From Diospyros lotus (lineage: Eukaryota > Streptophyta > Magnoliopsida > Ericales > Ebenaceae), in assembly GCF_014633365.1 (NCBI RefSeq), contig NC_068349.1:35912753-35976752 (forward strand): a stretch of 64,000 nucleotides of DNA. The letters run 5' to 3'. Positions 50,301 through 57,989 of this stretch are shown here, piece after piece. The first letter of the stretch is position 1; every line of letters starts with the position of its first letter. Both the position numbers and the translations under genes were made by a program. The notes beneath the pieces were generated by a model, which did no database searches, was not told the DNA's origin, and worked only from the letters and a program-made list of their open reading frames with translations.

Positions 50301-53300
50301 TGCAGATATCCCCCAAGCAAAAACTTACAAAGAAATAAAACTAAATTAACAACAACTAATTGACAATCAACATGACTTAAGGACTCTTTTCTATGTCTCT
50401 GCCTTTTCTCCAGTGGCCAGGAAAAGCTTATTGTACGTTGGAGGACCAATAACCTTTGTTTTCTCTCTAAAAGTCCAGCATATTTATTTGTCCATTCCAT
50501 ATAGCACTAGGCCTGTTATGGTACTTGTTTTCTGGTAATCATTCAATTATCTTGATTTTATGATATGCAAAATCTTTGAAAATCTATAAACTCTCCGGTT
50601 ATTCAACAGGCCTGATAGGCTTGATACTACCATAAGTCAGGGCTTTCTTGATTTGGCTAGATGTTAGCACATTAGGTAGGCTTCATTGATCTTGCTGTTT
50701 TAGGTTGCTTTGGGCCTCATCACTTGTTTGTTCTGAAAGATATAGTTCAATGGTTGGGAGGAAATGTTGCTGAAGGTAATCATTTGAAGGGAGTCCAGTT
50801 ACTTTAATCTGGAGTACTTTCTCGTTTGATCTGCCATATATAGATGTTGGAATCAGTTTGAAAGTATCTCAGGAAAATACATGTAGGATATATGAACCTG
50901 CAAATATGCTAATTCAAGAAGTTGAATACAACTTCATTATTACTGTTCCATCTTTTTTTTCCCCCTCCTGCTTATATATATATATATATATATTTTTTTT
51001 TTTTCTTTTCCTTTCATTTGGGGTGGGGAATGTGGTTGTAGGGAGAGGAGTTCTGACTTTCTGTCCTGGTTAGGGAGGGTTCTTCTTCAACTTACACAGG
51101 TTGTTATTCCACTTAGTTAATGCTCATGTACACTGAGGAGAGTAAGTATTTGCATTCTTTAACACATATCTTGGTCTATCTTTCTGAGTTTGAGATGTTT
51201 ATTTAATGACATAAATCTAAATTATACACCCTTGCTCAGTATTTTATATTTCAAGTTAGAGCTAACTGTTCTTTCTGCCCCTATAATACAGTGAACTAGA
51301 GCTTAAACCTCAAGGAAAAGTTACAGTAACAGTAGTGAAGGCAAATGATTTGAAGAACATGGAGATGATTGGAAAATCTGATCCTTATGCTGTTGTGTAT
51401 ATTCGGCCATTATTCAAGTTTAAAACGAAGGTTGTTGACAATAACTTGAACCCTGTTTGGAATCAAACATTTGAGCTGCTGGCTGAAGACAAGGAGACAC
51501 AGTCTATAATTTTTGAGGTGGCTACCTTGGTTCTCATTATATTTACCAGAATGATGCTTTTTCTATTGGTTTTGTACTGTAGCTTAGGTACATACTGAGC
51601 CTTCATGATAAGAATTAACAGCTGACAACTTTGAGAGAGAGAGAGAGAGAGAGAGGTTCATATTGTAGGATTCATTTGCACTTAAAAGGATTACAAAAAA
51701 CCTGTTGTGGTTAAAGCTGGTGTTATACCTCATAGAAAAAAAATGATCAAGGGAACCACGCAGGCCTTCTATATTGGTATTTAGTTTGTGCTCCTCCTTT
51801 TCCTCCTAATTGAGCCTTTTCTAACTTGCAGCATATGGTCTGTATTTGAAGTAGCTTTATTCTAAACTTCATATGTAAATTATTCTCATTTGTGCATTAC
51901 ATATTAATCTAGCTTTTTTGTACATATAGTTTATTTTTAGTTTCCCTCTGTTTGCATAAATGAAGATAGTTGTGACAAGTAGTGGGTATAATCAAATATA
52001 GAGTAGAGATGGGCAACAGTATAAAGTGTCCTTGCTGCAGTAATTTTTGGAAACAGAAGAAACATGAAACTGTCTTCTATTCAATTTGATCAGTTTTAAG
52101 TTTTGTGTGCGTTTGTGTGTCTGTGCTCTTCTTTCACAATTTCAAATCGGTTTAAGTTTTATCTCTGAAACAACAATCAAATACTGGTAAAATTTATATG
52201 AACATTGGAATTCCAGGTGTAGTTTGCTGGTAAAAAATGAAGAGATTCTACAACAACAACAACATATCCAGCCTTTATCCCACTATGTGGGGTCGGCTAC
52301 CTGAATTCTAGACTTCTATGTATTTCTATCTTTTGTCATATCTTCATTGAGATCCATACATTTCATATCAAACTTTAATGTCTCCCTCAAAGTCTTCTTA
52401 GGTCTGCTTTTACCTCTTTTTTTGATTAATTGTTCCATTTCATTAACTCTCATCACAGGAGCGTCTCTTGGTCTCCTTCTCACAAAAAAATGAAGAGATT
52501 CTTTTTGCTTTTAATCCCTCAATACATTCTCTGCCTTTGAAGCAGGTTTTTGACCAAGACATTGGGCAAGACAAACGGTTGGGAATAGCGAAGTTACCTT
52601 TGATTGATCTGCAAGCCGAAACTCCAAAAGAGGTTGATCTGAGACTCCTTCCAGCATTTGATATGCTGAAAGTAAAAGACAAAAAAGATAGAGGCACCAT
52701 TACAATTAAGGTAATACTTAAACTTACCATTCCAAGTGTTCATTGGTCATGGTTTTGGACGTCTCCCCCTCTTACATATTCTACCTTGATTGTTATTTGT
52801 TACAAGGCAAAGTATGCAGCCTAACATTTAATTTTCTTAACAACTTATCTCTTCTCCAATATATGATATCTAGTTTTTTGTTTGTTATGAAAAGCATGTT
52901 GCTGTTGTTAAAACACTATAAAAATCATGAAATCCCAGGTGCTGTATCATGAATTTAGCAAGGAAGAACAAAAGGCTGCTCTTGAAGAGGAAAAGAGGAT
53001 CCTCGAAGAGAAAAAGCAATTGAAAGCATCAGGAGTCATAGGTAGCACAATGGATGCCGTTGGTTCAGGGGTCGGGCTGGTGGGAACTGGTATCGGTGCT
53101 GGAGTGGGGCTCGTAGGAACTGGTCTCGGTGCTGGAGTGGGGCTTGTAGGAACTGGTATTGGTGCCGGAGCTGGGATCGTTGGCAGTGGCTTCGGAGCTG
53201 TTGGCAGTGGCCTGAGCAAAGCTGGAAAGTTCATGGGAAGAACCATCACGGGGCATCATTCTAGCAGCTCTGCCAAGAGGAGTGGCACCAATACTCCGGT

Positions 53301-53340
53301 TAACTCTGTCGAAGAAAATGGCGGAGCAAAGCCAATGTAG
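23071..53340 (+). CDS. NTMC2T4: SMP-C2 lipid-binding protein of the CLB/NTMC2T4 (plant synaptotagmin 7) family, about 519 aa, 11 exons, apparent frameshift in exon 4
   Basis: Family members sit in endomembranes at membrane-contact sites and bind or transfer lipids; Arabidopsis CLB also binds DNA. Exons: 23071-23175, 26126-26227, 27652-27702, 43371-43490, 45711-45832, 45990-46088, 48899-48979, 49075-49160, 51292-51517, 52546-52710, 52939-53340; all introns GT-AG. N-terminal membrane segment [19 protein letters not shown] (residues 2-20), SMP domain (about 70-255, with [15 protein letters not shown] and [14 protein letters not shown]), one C2 domain (about 262-375, [31 protein letters not shown]), a charged helix (391-415) and a Gly/Val repeat tail (425-480). 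The first C2 calcium-loop Asp is replaced by Glu ([11 protein letters not shown]), as in CLB. Exon 4 ends with three A's in the PK codons where the family sequence and the phase of exon 5 (starting GG ATC CGT) need one more base; as given, exon 5 reads to a stop. Intron 3 is 15.7 kb and full of transposons. Confidence 0.93.
25595..25648. repeat. Hairpin with arms of about 22-24 nt in CLB intron 1
   Basis: AAGAAAATGTGATGTTTAAC and TG (25595-25616) face CAGTTAAACATCAC plus TTGTTTTCTT (25625-25648) across the 8-nt loop TAGTTATG. The inner 14 pairs are perfect; the outer pairs have small mismatches. It may be a remnant foldback element. Confidence 0.75.
27190..27352 (+). mobile_element. Au-like tRNA-derived SINE in CLB intron 2
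   Basis: The sequence follows the layout of plant Au SINEs: a tRNA-like head GTAGCAACAGTAAGGCT ... ATGACCGAAGGCCATGAGTC (A- and B-box region), then AAAACAGATTCTTTGC, GGGGAAGACTGCATACAA, ACCCTCCC and GGGCCTTGTGTGCTGGGG. It is diverged from the consensus I recall; the ends and target duplication are not defined. Confidence 0.65.
28704..29578. mobile_element. Mutator-like non-autonomous element, 875 bp, in CLB intron 3
   Basis: TIRs start TGGTAAATTCCACGTGACAC on the left and GGGTAAATTCCACACAGCAC in reverse at the right; similarity continues through ACCCTTGAGGT. A perfect 9-bp duplication, TTGTTTAGG, flanks it (28695-28703 and 29579-29587). The interior holds C-, A-, (CA)n and (GA)n simple repeats (29119-29190, 29310-29343). 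Plus-strand frame 29046-29423 is mostly low-complexity and probably not a gene. Confidence 0.85.
29588..31650. other. CLB intron 3 sequence between transposons, possible solo LTR
   Basis: No coding exon. From about 30003 (TGTAATACCCC) to about 31370 the sequence has features of a long Ty3 LTR: a TGTAATACCC-type start, and a TATA-like GATATAAATATTC near 31176 followed by a CT/GA-rich leader. I could not find a matching end or target duplication, so this is only a suspicion. A short inverted-repeat element lies inside it at 30603-31055. Confidence 0.3.
30603..31055. mobile_element. Short inverted-repeat element, 453 bp
   Basis: The left end GGGCTGTTCAGTTGTGGAAA and the right end in reverse, GGGTCTGCTTACTTGTGGAA, form TIRs. 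Repeated AATTTTCTAGAAAAT-like motifs fill both halves. TTTGG flanks both sides (30598-30602 and 31056-31060). The 5-bp duplication does not settle the superfamily. Confidence 0.6.
31651..31985 (+). repeat. 5' LTR of the outer Ty3 element
   Basis: Starts TGTCACAAGCATGCAATTTG and ends GGCTCTAACA; 335 bp. TATATAAAC at about 31813-31821 is a likely TATA box, followed by a CT-rich leader. Relative to the 3' LTR it holds about 35 extra bases near 31745-31785 and many substitutions, so the insertion is not recent. Confidence 0.95.
31989..32000 (+). other. Primer-binding site (initiator Met tRNA)
   Basis: TGGTATCATAGC, three bases after the LTR, differs by one base from the plant initiator-Met site TGGTATCAGAGC. 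Confidence 0.85.
32091..33190 (+). pseudogene. gag of the outer Ty3 element, broken
   Basis: A charged, probably helical N-terminal piece opens at 32091 and stops at 32226. The retrotransposon gag domain resumes in the same frame at 32397-32840 ([16 protein letters not shown] ... VSSFVSGLK); other in-frame stops lie between. In a different part of the sequence, near 33110-33165, a zinc knuckle of the chromovirus type is still readable ([14 protein letters not shown]). It would have formed the particle capsid/nucleocapsid; it cannot be made as one protein now. Confidence 0.85.
33198..33590 (+). pseudogene. Aspartic protease region of the outer Ty3 element
   Basis: A 130-codon open stretch contains [15 protein letters not shown], the DSG active-site motif of retroviral-type aspartic proteases, and later [12 protein letters not shown], the second conserved strand (normally DVVLGVDWL; here G is D). 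It ends in a TAG inside what was once continuous gag-pol. Confidence 0.85.
33869..34872 (+). pseudogene. Reverse transcriptase region of the outer Ty3 element, broken and interrupted
   Basis: An N-terminal part (33869-34248) and a C-terminal part (34249-34872) are in different frames. Between them the usual SGYHQIR block after KLDLR has been lost. The catalytic box reads [13 protein letters not shown]. The frame runs into the nested element at 34873, just after the RNase H start GVGAVL. Further stops occur near 34060. Confidence 0.9.
34873..35202 (+). repeat. 5' LTR of the inner chromovirus
   Basis: 330 bp, ending CCCATCA. It has a G-run (about 35058-35070), then AGGATAGATATCATTC and a poly(A)-signal-like region. 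The primer-binding site TGGTATCAGAGC follows at 35206-35217 and is a perfect match to the plant initiator-Met site. Confidence 0.95.
35231..36270 (+). pseudogene. gag of the inner chromovirus, broken
   Basis: It starts at ATG 35231 ([17 protein letters not shown]). The gag domain is readable in pieces (35516-35740, [19 protein letters not shown]; then to about 35930, including [17 protein letters not shown]), with stop codons between. The zinc knuckle near 36205-36250 reads [14 protein letters not shown], where the usual metal-binding His is Tyr. It is a defective nucleocapsid gene. Confidence 0.85.
36271..36830 (+). pseudogene. Protease region of the inner chromovirus, frameshifted
   Basis: The acidic linker (36268-36450) ends at a TAG because of a shift. 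The protease motif [11 protein letters not shown] is readable in another frame from about 36447, and the DVILGMKWL strand lies at 36655-36690. A stop in the middle (near 36495) separates them. Confidence 0.8.
37049..38533 (+). pseudogene. Reverse transcriptase and RNase H of the inner chromovirus, two in-frame stops
   Basis: One long frame with stops only at 37580-37582 and 38531-38533. RT motifs run [16 protein letters not shown] ([12 protein letters not shown]), [26 protein letters not shown] and [13 protein letters not shown]; the thumb has [14 protein letters not shown]. RNase H follows ([16 protein letters not shown], ending near NKAVDGLSR). The upstream G-run at 36905-36920 interrupts the linker between protease and RT. 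Confidence 0.93.
38534..39351 (+). pseudogene. Integrase of the inner chromovirus, frameshifted
   Basis: The HHCC zinc finger spans the stop at 38531 (GGHSGF upstream, DCLVCQQ downstream). The catalytic core gives the first Asp in AMDFIEGL and the second in VSDRDK, where a missing base shifts the frame at about 38865. The Glu is in [16 protein letters not shown] (38937 onward). DDE residues are all present but in two frames. Confidence 0.9.
39352..39672 (+). pseudogene. Integrase C-terminus and chromodomain of the inner chromovirus
   Basis: [18 protein letters not shown] and [10 protein letters not shown] are the standard chromovirus integrase tail. The chromodomain follows (EFEVLIQ, then a TGA where Trp is expected, then [12 protein letters not shown]). 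Chromodomains of this type tether integration to particular chromatin marks. Only one codon interrupts it. Confidence 0.85.
39707..39734 (+). other. Polypurine tract of the inner chromovirus
   Basis: A run of 23 G's (39707-39729), then AGTAA, directly precedes the 3' LTR. The run is unusually long and may be misassembled in length. Confidence 0.8.
39735..40065 (+). repeat. 3' LTR of the inner chromovirus
   Basis: 331 bp, TGATAGGCCC to CCATCA. Its G-run is 16 long (39920-39935) against 13 in the 5' copy. A block near 39844-39872 (TTGTTGGGTTGTGTAACAAC) differs from the 5' LTR by insertion. Confidence 0.95.
40071..40666 (+). pseudogene. RNase H and zinc-finger start of the outer Ty3 element, after the nested insertion
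   Basis: Resumes from the interruption: [42 protein letters not shown], ending GGHSGI and a stop. Immediately after the duplicated TGTTA the frame is off by one, so joining across the insertion would not restore it. A short internal duplication ([10 protein letters not shown] / [10 protein letters not shown]) lies at 40367-40440. Confidence 0.88.
40667..41834 (+). pseudogene. Integrase and C-terminal region of the outer Ty3 element, broken
   Basis: CDICKRCK finger remnant, SMDFLKGLP (first Asp), FDRDKVF (second Asp) and [13 protein letters not shown] (Glu) are all visible near 40740-41160, with stops near 40740, 41008, 41191 and 41215. The tail includes [29 protein letters not shown] and a degraded chromodomain end (NNTWEYLPD) at about 41806-41832. 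Confidence 0.88.
41835..42430. mobile_element. GCCTAGGCG-rich insert, probable hAT-like element, in the outer Ty3 tail
   Basis: It splits the conserved end of the outer element (…TWEYLPD before it, and the line leading to GGACAAGAAGGTGC after it). Ends are TGTTCGAAAATGCGGCCTAG and, in reverse at the right, TGTTCTAAAACGCACTAGAC. The interior has many CCTAGGCG motifs and a four-fold tandem repeat of about 45 bp around 42020-42200 (CGCCGATCTCATCT...). The 8-bp flanks are only 6 of 8 identical (TAGTGTTC and CATTGTTC), so the class is tentative. Confidence 0.55.
42493..42511 (+). other. Polypurine tract of the outer Ty3 element
   Basis: Sixteen G's, then AA, abutting the 3' LTR. Confidence 0.85.
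42512..42832 (+). repeat. 3' LTR of the outer Ty3 element
   Basis: 321 bp from TGTCACGGGC to GGCTCTGACA. It shares the TATATAAACTCACT box and the CT-rich leader with the 5' copy. Confidence 0.95.
43786..43945 (-). mobile_element. Au-like SINE in CLB intron 4, antisense to the gene
   Basis: Read on the minus strand: GGTAGCAATGGTAAAGCT, GCGACCGATAGGCCATGGGTTCAAG (A/B-box region), GTGGAAACAGCC, then GGAAGGCTGTGTAT, TTGTGCACTAGGGACACCC and a T-run. This is the same family layout as the SINE at 27190-27352 but closer to the consensus. An A-run interrupts the middle. Confidence 0.75.
45465..45620 (-). mobile_element. Possible retrotransposon remnant in CLB intron 4
   Basis: TCTGATACCATGTTA at about 45478-45492 is the reverse complement of an LTR end plus an initiator-Met primer-binding site (TAACATGGTATCAGA). 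The following sequence would be the LTR. Similar text occurs again at 45255-45310. Too little remains to classify. Confidence 0.35.
46415..46776 (-). mobile_element. Possible solo LTR in CLB intron 6
   Basis: On the minus strand the sequence has LTR-like order: a TATATAGATCTG box, then GTAACCATTTGGGAAAATTG, then a long CT-rich leader. It starts and ends with TG/CA candidates, but the flanking five bases do not match, so the identification is weak. Confidence 0.35.
46945..47385 (-). mobile_element. 3' end of a LINE (ORF2 C-terminus), antisense to the gene
   Basis: The minus strand reads [20 protein letters not shown] and then [12 protein letters not shown], a diverged form of the plant LINE ORF2 tail (RMLRWMCG…RIRNE…IEDKMRE). 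It continues to the typical end GTAGCCAACCCCACACAGAG and GGATAAAGGCC. Broken by stops; 5'-truncated. Confidence 0.75.
47505..47620 (+). mobile_element. LINE ORF2 tail fragment, sense orientation
   Basis: [20 protein letters not shown] on the plus strand matches the GRPKKTW motif of plant LINE ORF2 ends. It lies next to an antisense LINE fragment, so two separate insertions or a rearrangement are implied. Confidence 0.55.
47628..48092. mobile_element. hAT-like non-autonomous element, about 465 bp, in CLB intron 6
   Basis: Ends are ATAGTTGTTAAAGGCTCAAG and, in reverse at the right, ATAGTTGTCAAAGGTGCGCC. Flanking 8-mers ATAGGGGT (47620-47627) and TTAGGGAT (48093-48100) agree at 6 of 8. The subterminal DNA is rich in GCCTAGGCG/GGCGCA motifs, like the insert at 41835-42430. 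Confidence 0.65.
52250..52484 (-). mobile_element. 5'-truncated LINE with 18-bp target duplication, antisense, in CLB intron 9
   Basis: AAAAAATGAAGAGATTCT flanks the insert at 52232-52249 and 52485-52502, identical over 18 bp. The minus strand encodes [19 protein letters not shown] and GKSRPKKTL, ends TAGCCGACCCCACATAGTGG and finishes in a (GTT)n tail (52250-52264 on the plus strand). This is textbook target-primed insertion. It leaves the exon 10 acceptor 61 bp away and intact. Confidence 0.92.
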
Positions 53341-53341
53341 G

Positions 53342-53865
53342 CCTCTCTCTCTCTCTCTCTCTCTCTCAATAATGAACTATGTGAATTAGACCATCTATTG
53401 TTCCTTTCTTTTTAGGCTCCATGTCTGGAATAGATGTTATGAACTGTTAATTCTTCAAAAGAACTCTAGATTGTGAATTGAGTTGCATAAATACTAATGG
53501 TTATCAGGTGTTATAGCTTGAGTTGTATTGTATCATCATCCTAAATCTAAGTAAGTTTGTATTCCAACCTATCCTTGTTCTGATCTGACTTCACTGACTA
53601 TTAATGGACATGCTATGCTCATCTCTCTCTCTCTCTCAATAATGAACTATGTGAATTAGACCATCTTTCTTTTCTTTCTTTTTAGGCTCCATGTCTGGAA
53701 AGTTTAGATGCTATAAACTGTTATTCTTCAAAAAAACTCTAGATTGTGAATAGTGTTGCATAAGTACTAATGGTTATCAAGTGTTACAGCTTGAATTGTA
53801 TTATATCATCACACTGAATCTAAGTTTGTTTGTATTCCAACATATCCTTGCTCTGATATGACTTG
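53342..53865. repeat. Tandem duplication of the CLB 3' flank (period 270 bp)
   Basis: After the stop codon, (CT)n-CAATAATGAACTATGTGAATTAG (53345 on) recurs at 53615, and the match continues through TAGGCTCCATGTCTGGAA, CTCTAGATTGTGAAT and CATATCCTTG/CCTATCCTTG to about 53863. Copies differ by a modest number of substitutions and indels. It probably duplicates 3' UTR and poly(A) signals. Confidence 0.9.
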
Positions 53866-56818
53866 TAACTGAGTTCTTGAAGACCTGTTAAGTGTTTTCA
53901 GAATAATGTTCAAAGATAATACGATTACTTCATTGTTTAGGCCTGCCTGTAATGCAATCTATTGTTTTGTTGCTGTTTGGTTTATCTACACAGCTTTGAT
54001 ATGAATTGTTTGGTTTATCTTTTTTAATTTTAATTTTTATTAAATAATCAAATCTCTAACTAGAGAAGAAAAAACTCATTTTTTATTTTTATTTTTCTAC
54101 TTTATATGATGACTCGGAAAATATCAAAAAGATGTTAAAAAATGAATGTTGTTATTTTTGAAATACAAAATTAGAGTTAAATAATTTAAAATTACCATAT
54201 TTGTAAATAAAATCTAATCATAAAATTATATTTCTAAATTAATTTTTTATCCGATACAAAATAAATGCTATAATAATTATGTTTTCTAAAATTTATATTT
54301 ATTTTCATATTTTTCAGTAAAATAAAAAAAATTCAATACACAACATTTTTTATTATATTATTAAACAAACTGCTTTTTATTATTTTTTAAAATTTAGAAC
54401 AATAACCAAGTGGACAGGGCCGTGTGCTGGGCCTGGTTGGGCCGACACGACATGACCCAAAAAAGGGCGGTGCCGGGCCATTAGTAAGAAGCCCATATTT
54501 GTTTAATTTTCTATGAGAAATTATTAATTTCCATTAAAGGCTTGATCTAATAAAGCATCCTATATATAAAGCAAACTTTCTAAATATATAATAGATAAGG
54601 CTGACTATTGCCTTTAGCTAATGGTTAAGAAATAACAAAATGTATTTTATTTTTAATAATTAAATAATTTTATTAATTAATTAAATAATTCAAAATACAA
54701 TAAATTTATCATCAATTAATAAAATTGTTTGTTAGTTGAAAATAAGATACAATAAATGTACATTATTTACAAACAAAATGCATTTATTGTTATTTAACTA
54801 CTACCCTCAAAACAATATAGTTGGTATCACCCATATATAATTTAGATGAAAAACACAAGTCACAATAATCAATGCAAATTATATATGATCGAATTATTTT
54901 TCTTGGTTTTAGGGTTCAAGGTTGATCTAATTATGTTGACTTTTGTGTTGATGTTTATGGTTTATGGTTTAAGTTTTGATGCCCATATTTTAGTGTTTTT
55001 ATCTAAAGATTTCTTCTAGTTTGAGGGTTGAATGTGTTGGTTTGTGTGTTTTTTGGTTGTTGTAGATATTTACATAGATTCTTTTGAGATTTGATAAAAA
55101 CTTCTCGCACCATTGACTAATTGAGTAAATCGACTATTTTACCTTTATTTTTAATCTTTTTTTTTCCTCTTTCTTATGTAGAGATTGTACAAACAATCAC
55201 ATTATAGAGAGAGAGAAAAAAACCCAATTGTTATCATTGTGAAAGAGAATCGTCACTAATGTGAAGGAGAAATTATCTCTCAACAACCATATCCGACCTT
55301 TTTATACACACACACACATTCTCTTTCTCTCTCTTTGTTGCCTAATTTTTTAATAAATTATGTGTTAATATATAAATCATCTGTGTTGCCTAATTTTTTA
55401 CCCACCCCACTCATGAGATCGAGCATTGTACGGTTAATAGTCATATTGCTAGATTCACAAAATCAGGCAACACTTAGGTGTTTTCTATATATAAGTATAT
55501 TGACGTTTCGCTTCGACAACGTCATTAGTCCCTTCATTTTTTAAACTCAATAAAAATATAACGAGGACAACATAAATTGTAGAAGAAACTAGTGTATGAA
55601 TCTCACTAAACTCAACTTGAAACATCATACTCAATATTTCTTTCTACCCACTAGTGGAATACCACTCAAACAATGTTCGGTGTCTATTTCAATTATTAGC
55701 AGCGTACCTCTTTATCCTTGTTTGGTATGATCTTTTTTGTGCTATATTATCAAATACTAGTGTTTGGCTATATTGTATATCAAATAACAAATTGAGAGAT
55801 TTAATTATTCATATAAAATTGAAATTGAAAAACAAAAAATATTTTCTATAACTAAATATGTCCTAATCTTTTGAAGAAGAAATAGGGACTTGAAGTCTCA
55901 AATTCTTCCTTGGCTCACTTAGGGGAAAGGTTGCACTTAGAGTCAAGTGATAAAAAGTCTATGAACTCAACTCCAAGCCGTATAGCTTGATGGATTTGGA
56001 CCTGATACATGATTGATCATCGAGGTTTTGAGAAGTTGATAAAGGCCTTTACAATCGTCTTGCATCCATCTCAAAAATAACTTCTATTTGGTGGGCACTA
56101 CAAAAGATGGACTCAAAGTTGCATTTGTTGAGATGACGATGGTGGTGTGATATCCATCTAACCATTTCATGGTCGACTATACTAATTATATTTGAGTTTG
56201 ACTCAATTAGATCTTGTGTCCCCAAAGTATTGTTTAATGCTTGGGCAAATAGCAAAAAAATCACAATTTTTTTTGCGAATTTATAAATTTATTCAAATGG
56301 TTTAATTTTGACAATTATATTTTAATTGATTTAATTAGGTATAATTTTATCTAACACCTGAAATTAATTTGAAAGACGTGTGTTATTACTAACATGTCAC
56401 GCCACTTGTTATTAAAAAAATATATGAGAGATCTATATGTACACATATAAAAAAAATAAAAATAAAATTATATATATGAGCTCCACTCATATATGCCATG
56501 TTAGCAATGACACAGACTTTTCAAATTGATTTCAAGTGTTGAATAAAATTATACTAAATTAAGTCAGTTTGGATAAATTTATAAATTCACGAAAAGATTT
56601 GAGCTTTTTTTTTTACTATTTGTCGTTAATTTTTTGATTAGATCTGAGGTGGATTCAATTAAAATAGCTTGGGAAATGCAAATACAATTCAATCTCTATC
56701 AAGTGGGATTTTTTAAACAATGACAGGCAATTTAATTTGACTTATAGTTTTGTTCTTTATTTTTCAATTTTTATAGCAACTTGAAACATTACTAATCACA
56801 CATATCAGCTTCTACTAA
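53866..56818. other. Intergenic, AT-rich
   Basis: No gene recognised. Short low-complexity tracts only: (CA)n near 55310-55318 and GA/CT-rich stretches near 55205-55220. Open frames at 55335-55544 and 55654-55851 lack any family signal. Confidence 0.55.
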
Positions 56819-56827
56819 TACGAATTA

Positions 56828-57979
56828 GGCTTAATACATTTTTTAATTCCTGGACTAATCAAAAAAATAGCTTTAAAGATATTATCTAAATTGTACTCAC
56901 TATTCATCATTGAACAAAATAATTTTATACACTTTTAGTTCCTGATTTAACCGACGTTAACTGAGACGTTAACTTTGCCTCGTCATGTTGCCATATCACT
57001 ATCACGTCATCACGGCTTAATGCATTTTTTAATCCCTAGACTAATAAAAAAATAGCTTAAAAGATATCAACTAAATTGTGCTCACTATTCATTCCTGAAC
57101 AAAATAATTTTATACACTTTTAGTCTCTGGCTTAACTGAGACGTTAACTTTGTCTCGTCACCCTGTCACGTCACTCATAATACCCACGTCTATTGTTCAT
57201 ATTTTTATAAAAAAAAAAAAGGTCTCCACAGTTGGGCTCCCCGACCACGACTATGGGGAGGTTGGGTTCCTCGACCCAACTGTGGGTGGGACCAGGAACC
57301 TAGCAGTTTGGCGATTGGCCGCCATGGCCGTTAGCTATTGGGAGTCGGGGAACCCCAGAACCTTGGTCCCCGACCCACAGTCGTTTCCCGACTGCTGGGT
57401 TTAGGGTCCTCGACCCCCAGTTGTTTCGAGGCGACCGGCATGGTTGAATCGACGATGGGTGCAAGGGCAAGAGCGGTCTAGAACGAGGAGAGAGGGAGAT
57501 GAGGGAAAAAGGGCTCCCCATGGCAGCCATGGTTGGGTGTGTGTAGACGTTTTTTATTTTTATTCTTATAAAAATATGGACAGCAGACATGGATATTATG
57601 AGTGACGTGGCAGCGTAACGAGGCAAAGTTAACGTCTCAATTAACATCAGTTAAACCAAGGACTAAAAGTGTATAAAAGTATTTTGTCCAGGGATAAATA
57701 GTGAACATAATTTAGTTAATATTCTTAAAGCCATTTTTTTATTAGTCCAGGGACTAAAAAATACATTAAGCCATGGTCACGTAGCAGTGCTGATGAGTGA
57801 CGTGTTAGTGACGTGGCAGCATGACGAGGCAAAGTTAACGTCTCAGTTAACGTCGGTTAAGCCAGGGATTAAAAGTGTATAAAATTATTTTGTTCAGGAA
57901 TGAATAGTGAGCACAATTTAGTTGATATTTTTAAAGTCATTTTTTTTATTAGTCCAGAGACTAAAATATGCATTAAGCT
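56828..57979. mobile_element. Nested long-TIR Mutator-like elements with GC-rich internal cargo, 1152 bp
   Basis: The outer ends GGCTTAATACATTTTTTAAT and, in reverse, AGCTTAATGCATATTTTAGT are flanked by a perfect 9-bp repeat TACGAATTA (56819-56827 and 57980-57988). A second pair of the same terminal repeats starts inside at 57014 and ends at 57772, each arm about 185-225 bp. The core (about 57215-57545) is far more GC-rich than anything nearby, with repeated CCCCGACCCA/TGGGTCGGGG-type motifs and overlapping open frames (57150-57404 plus, 57300-57647 minus). Captured host DNA is plausible. No transposase. Confidence 0.8.
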
Positions 57980-57989
57980 TACGAATTAT

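Noticed and set aside
52947..53259. Minus-strand proline-rich frames opposite CLB exon 11
   Set aside because: Antisense reading of the Gly/Val repeat; the plus strand is the clear family match.
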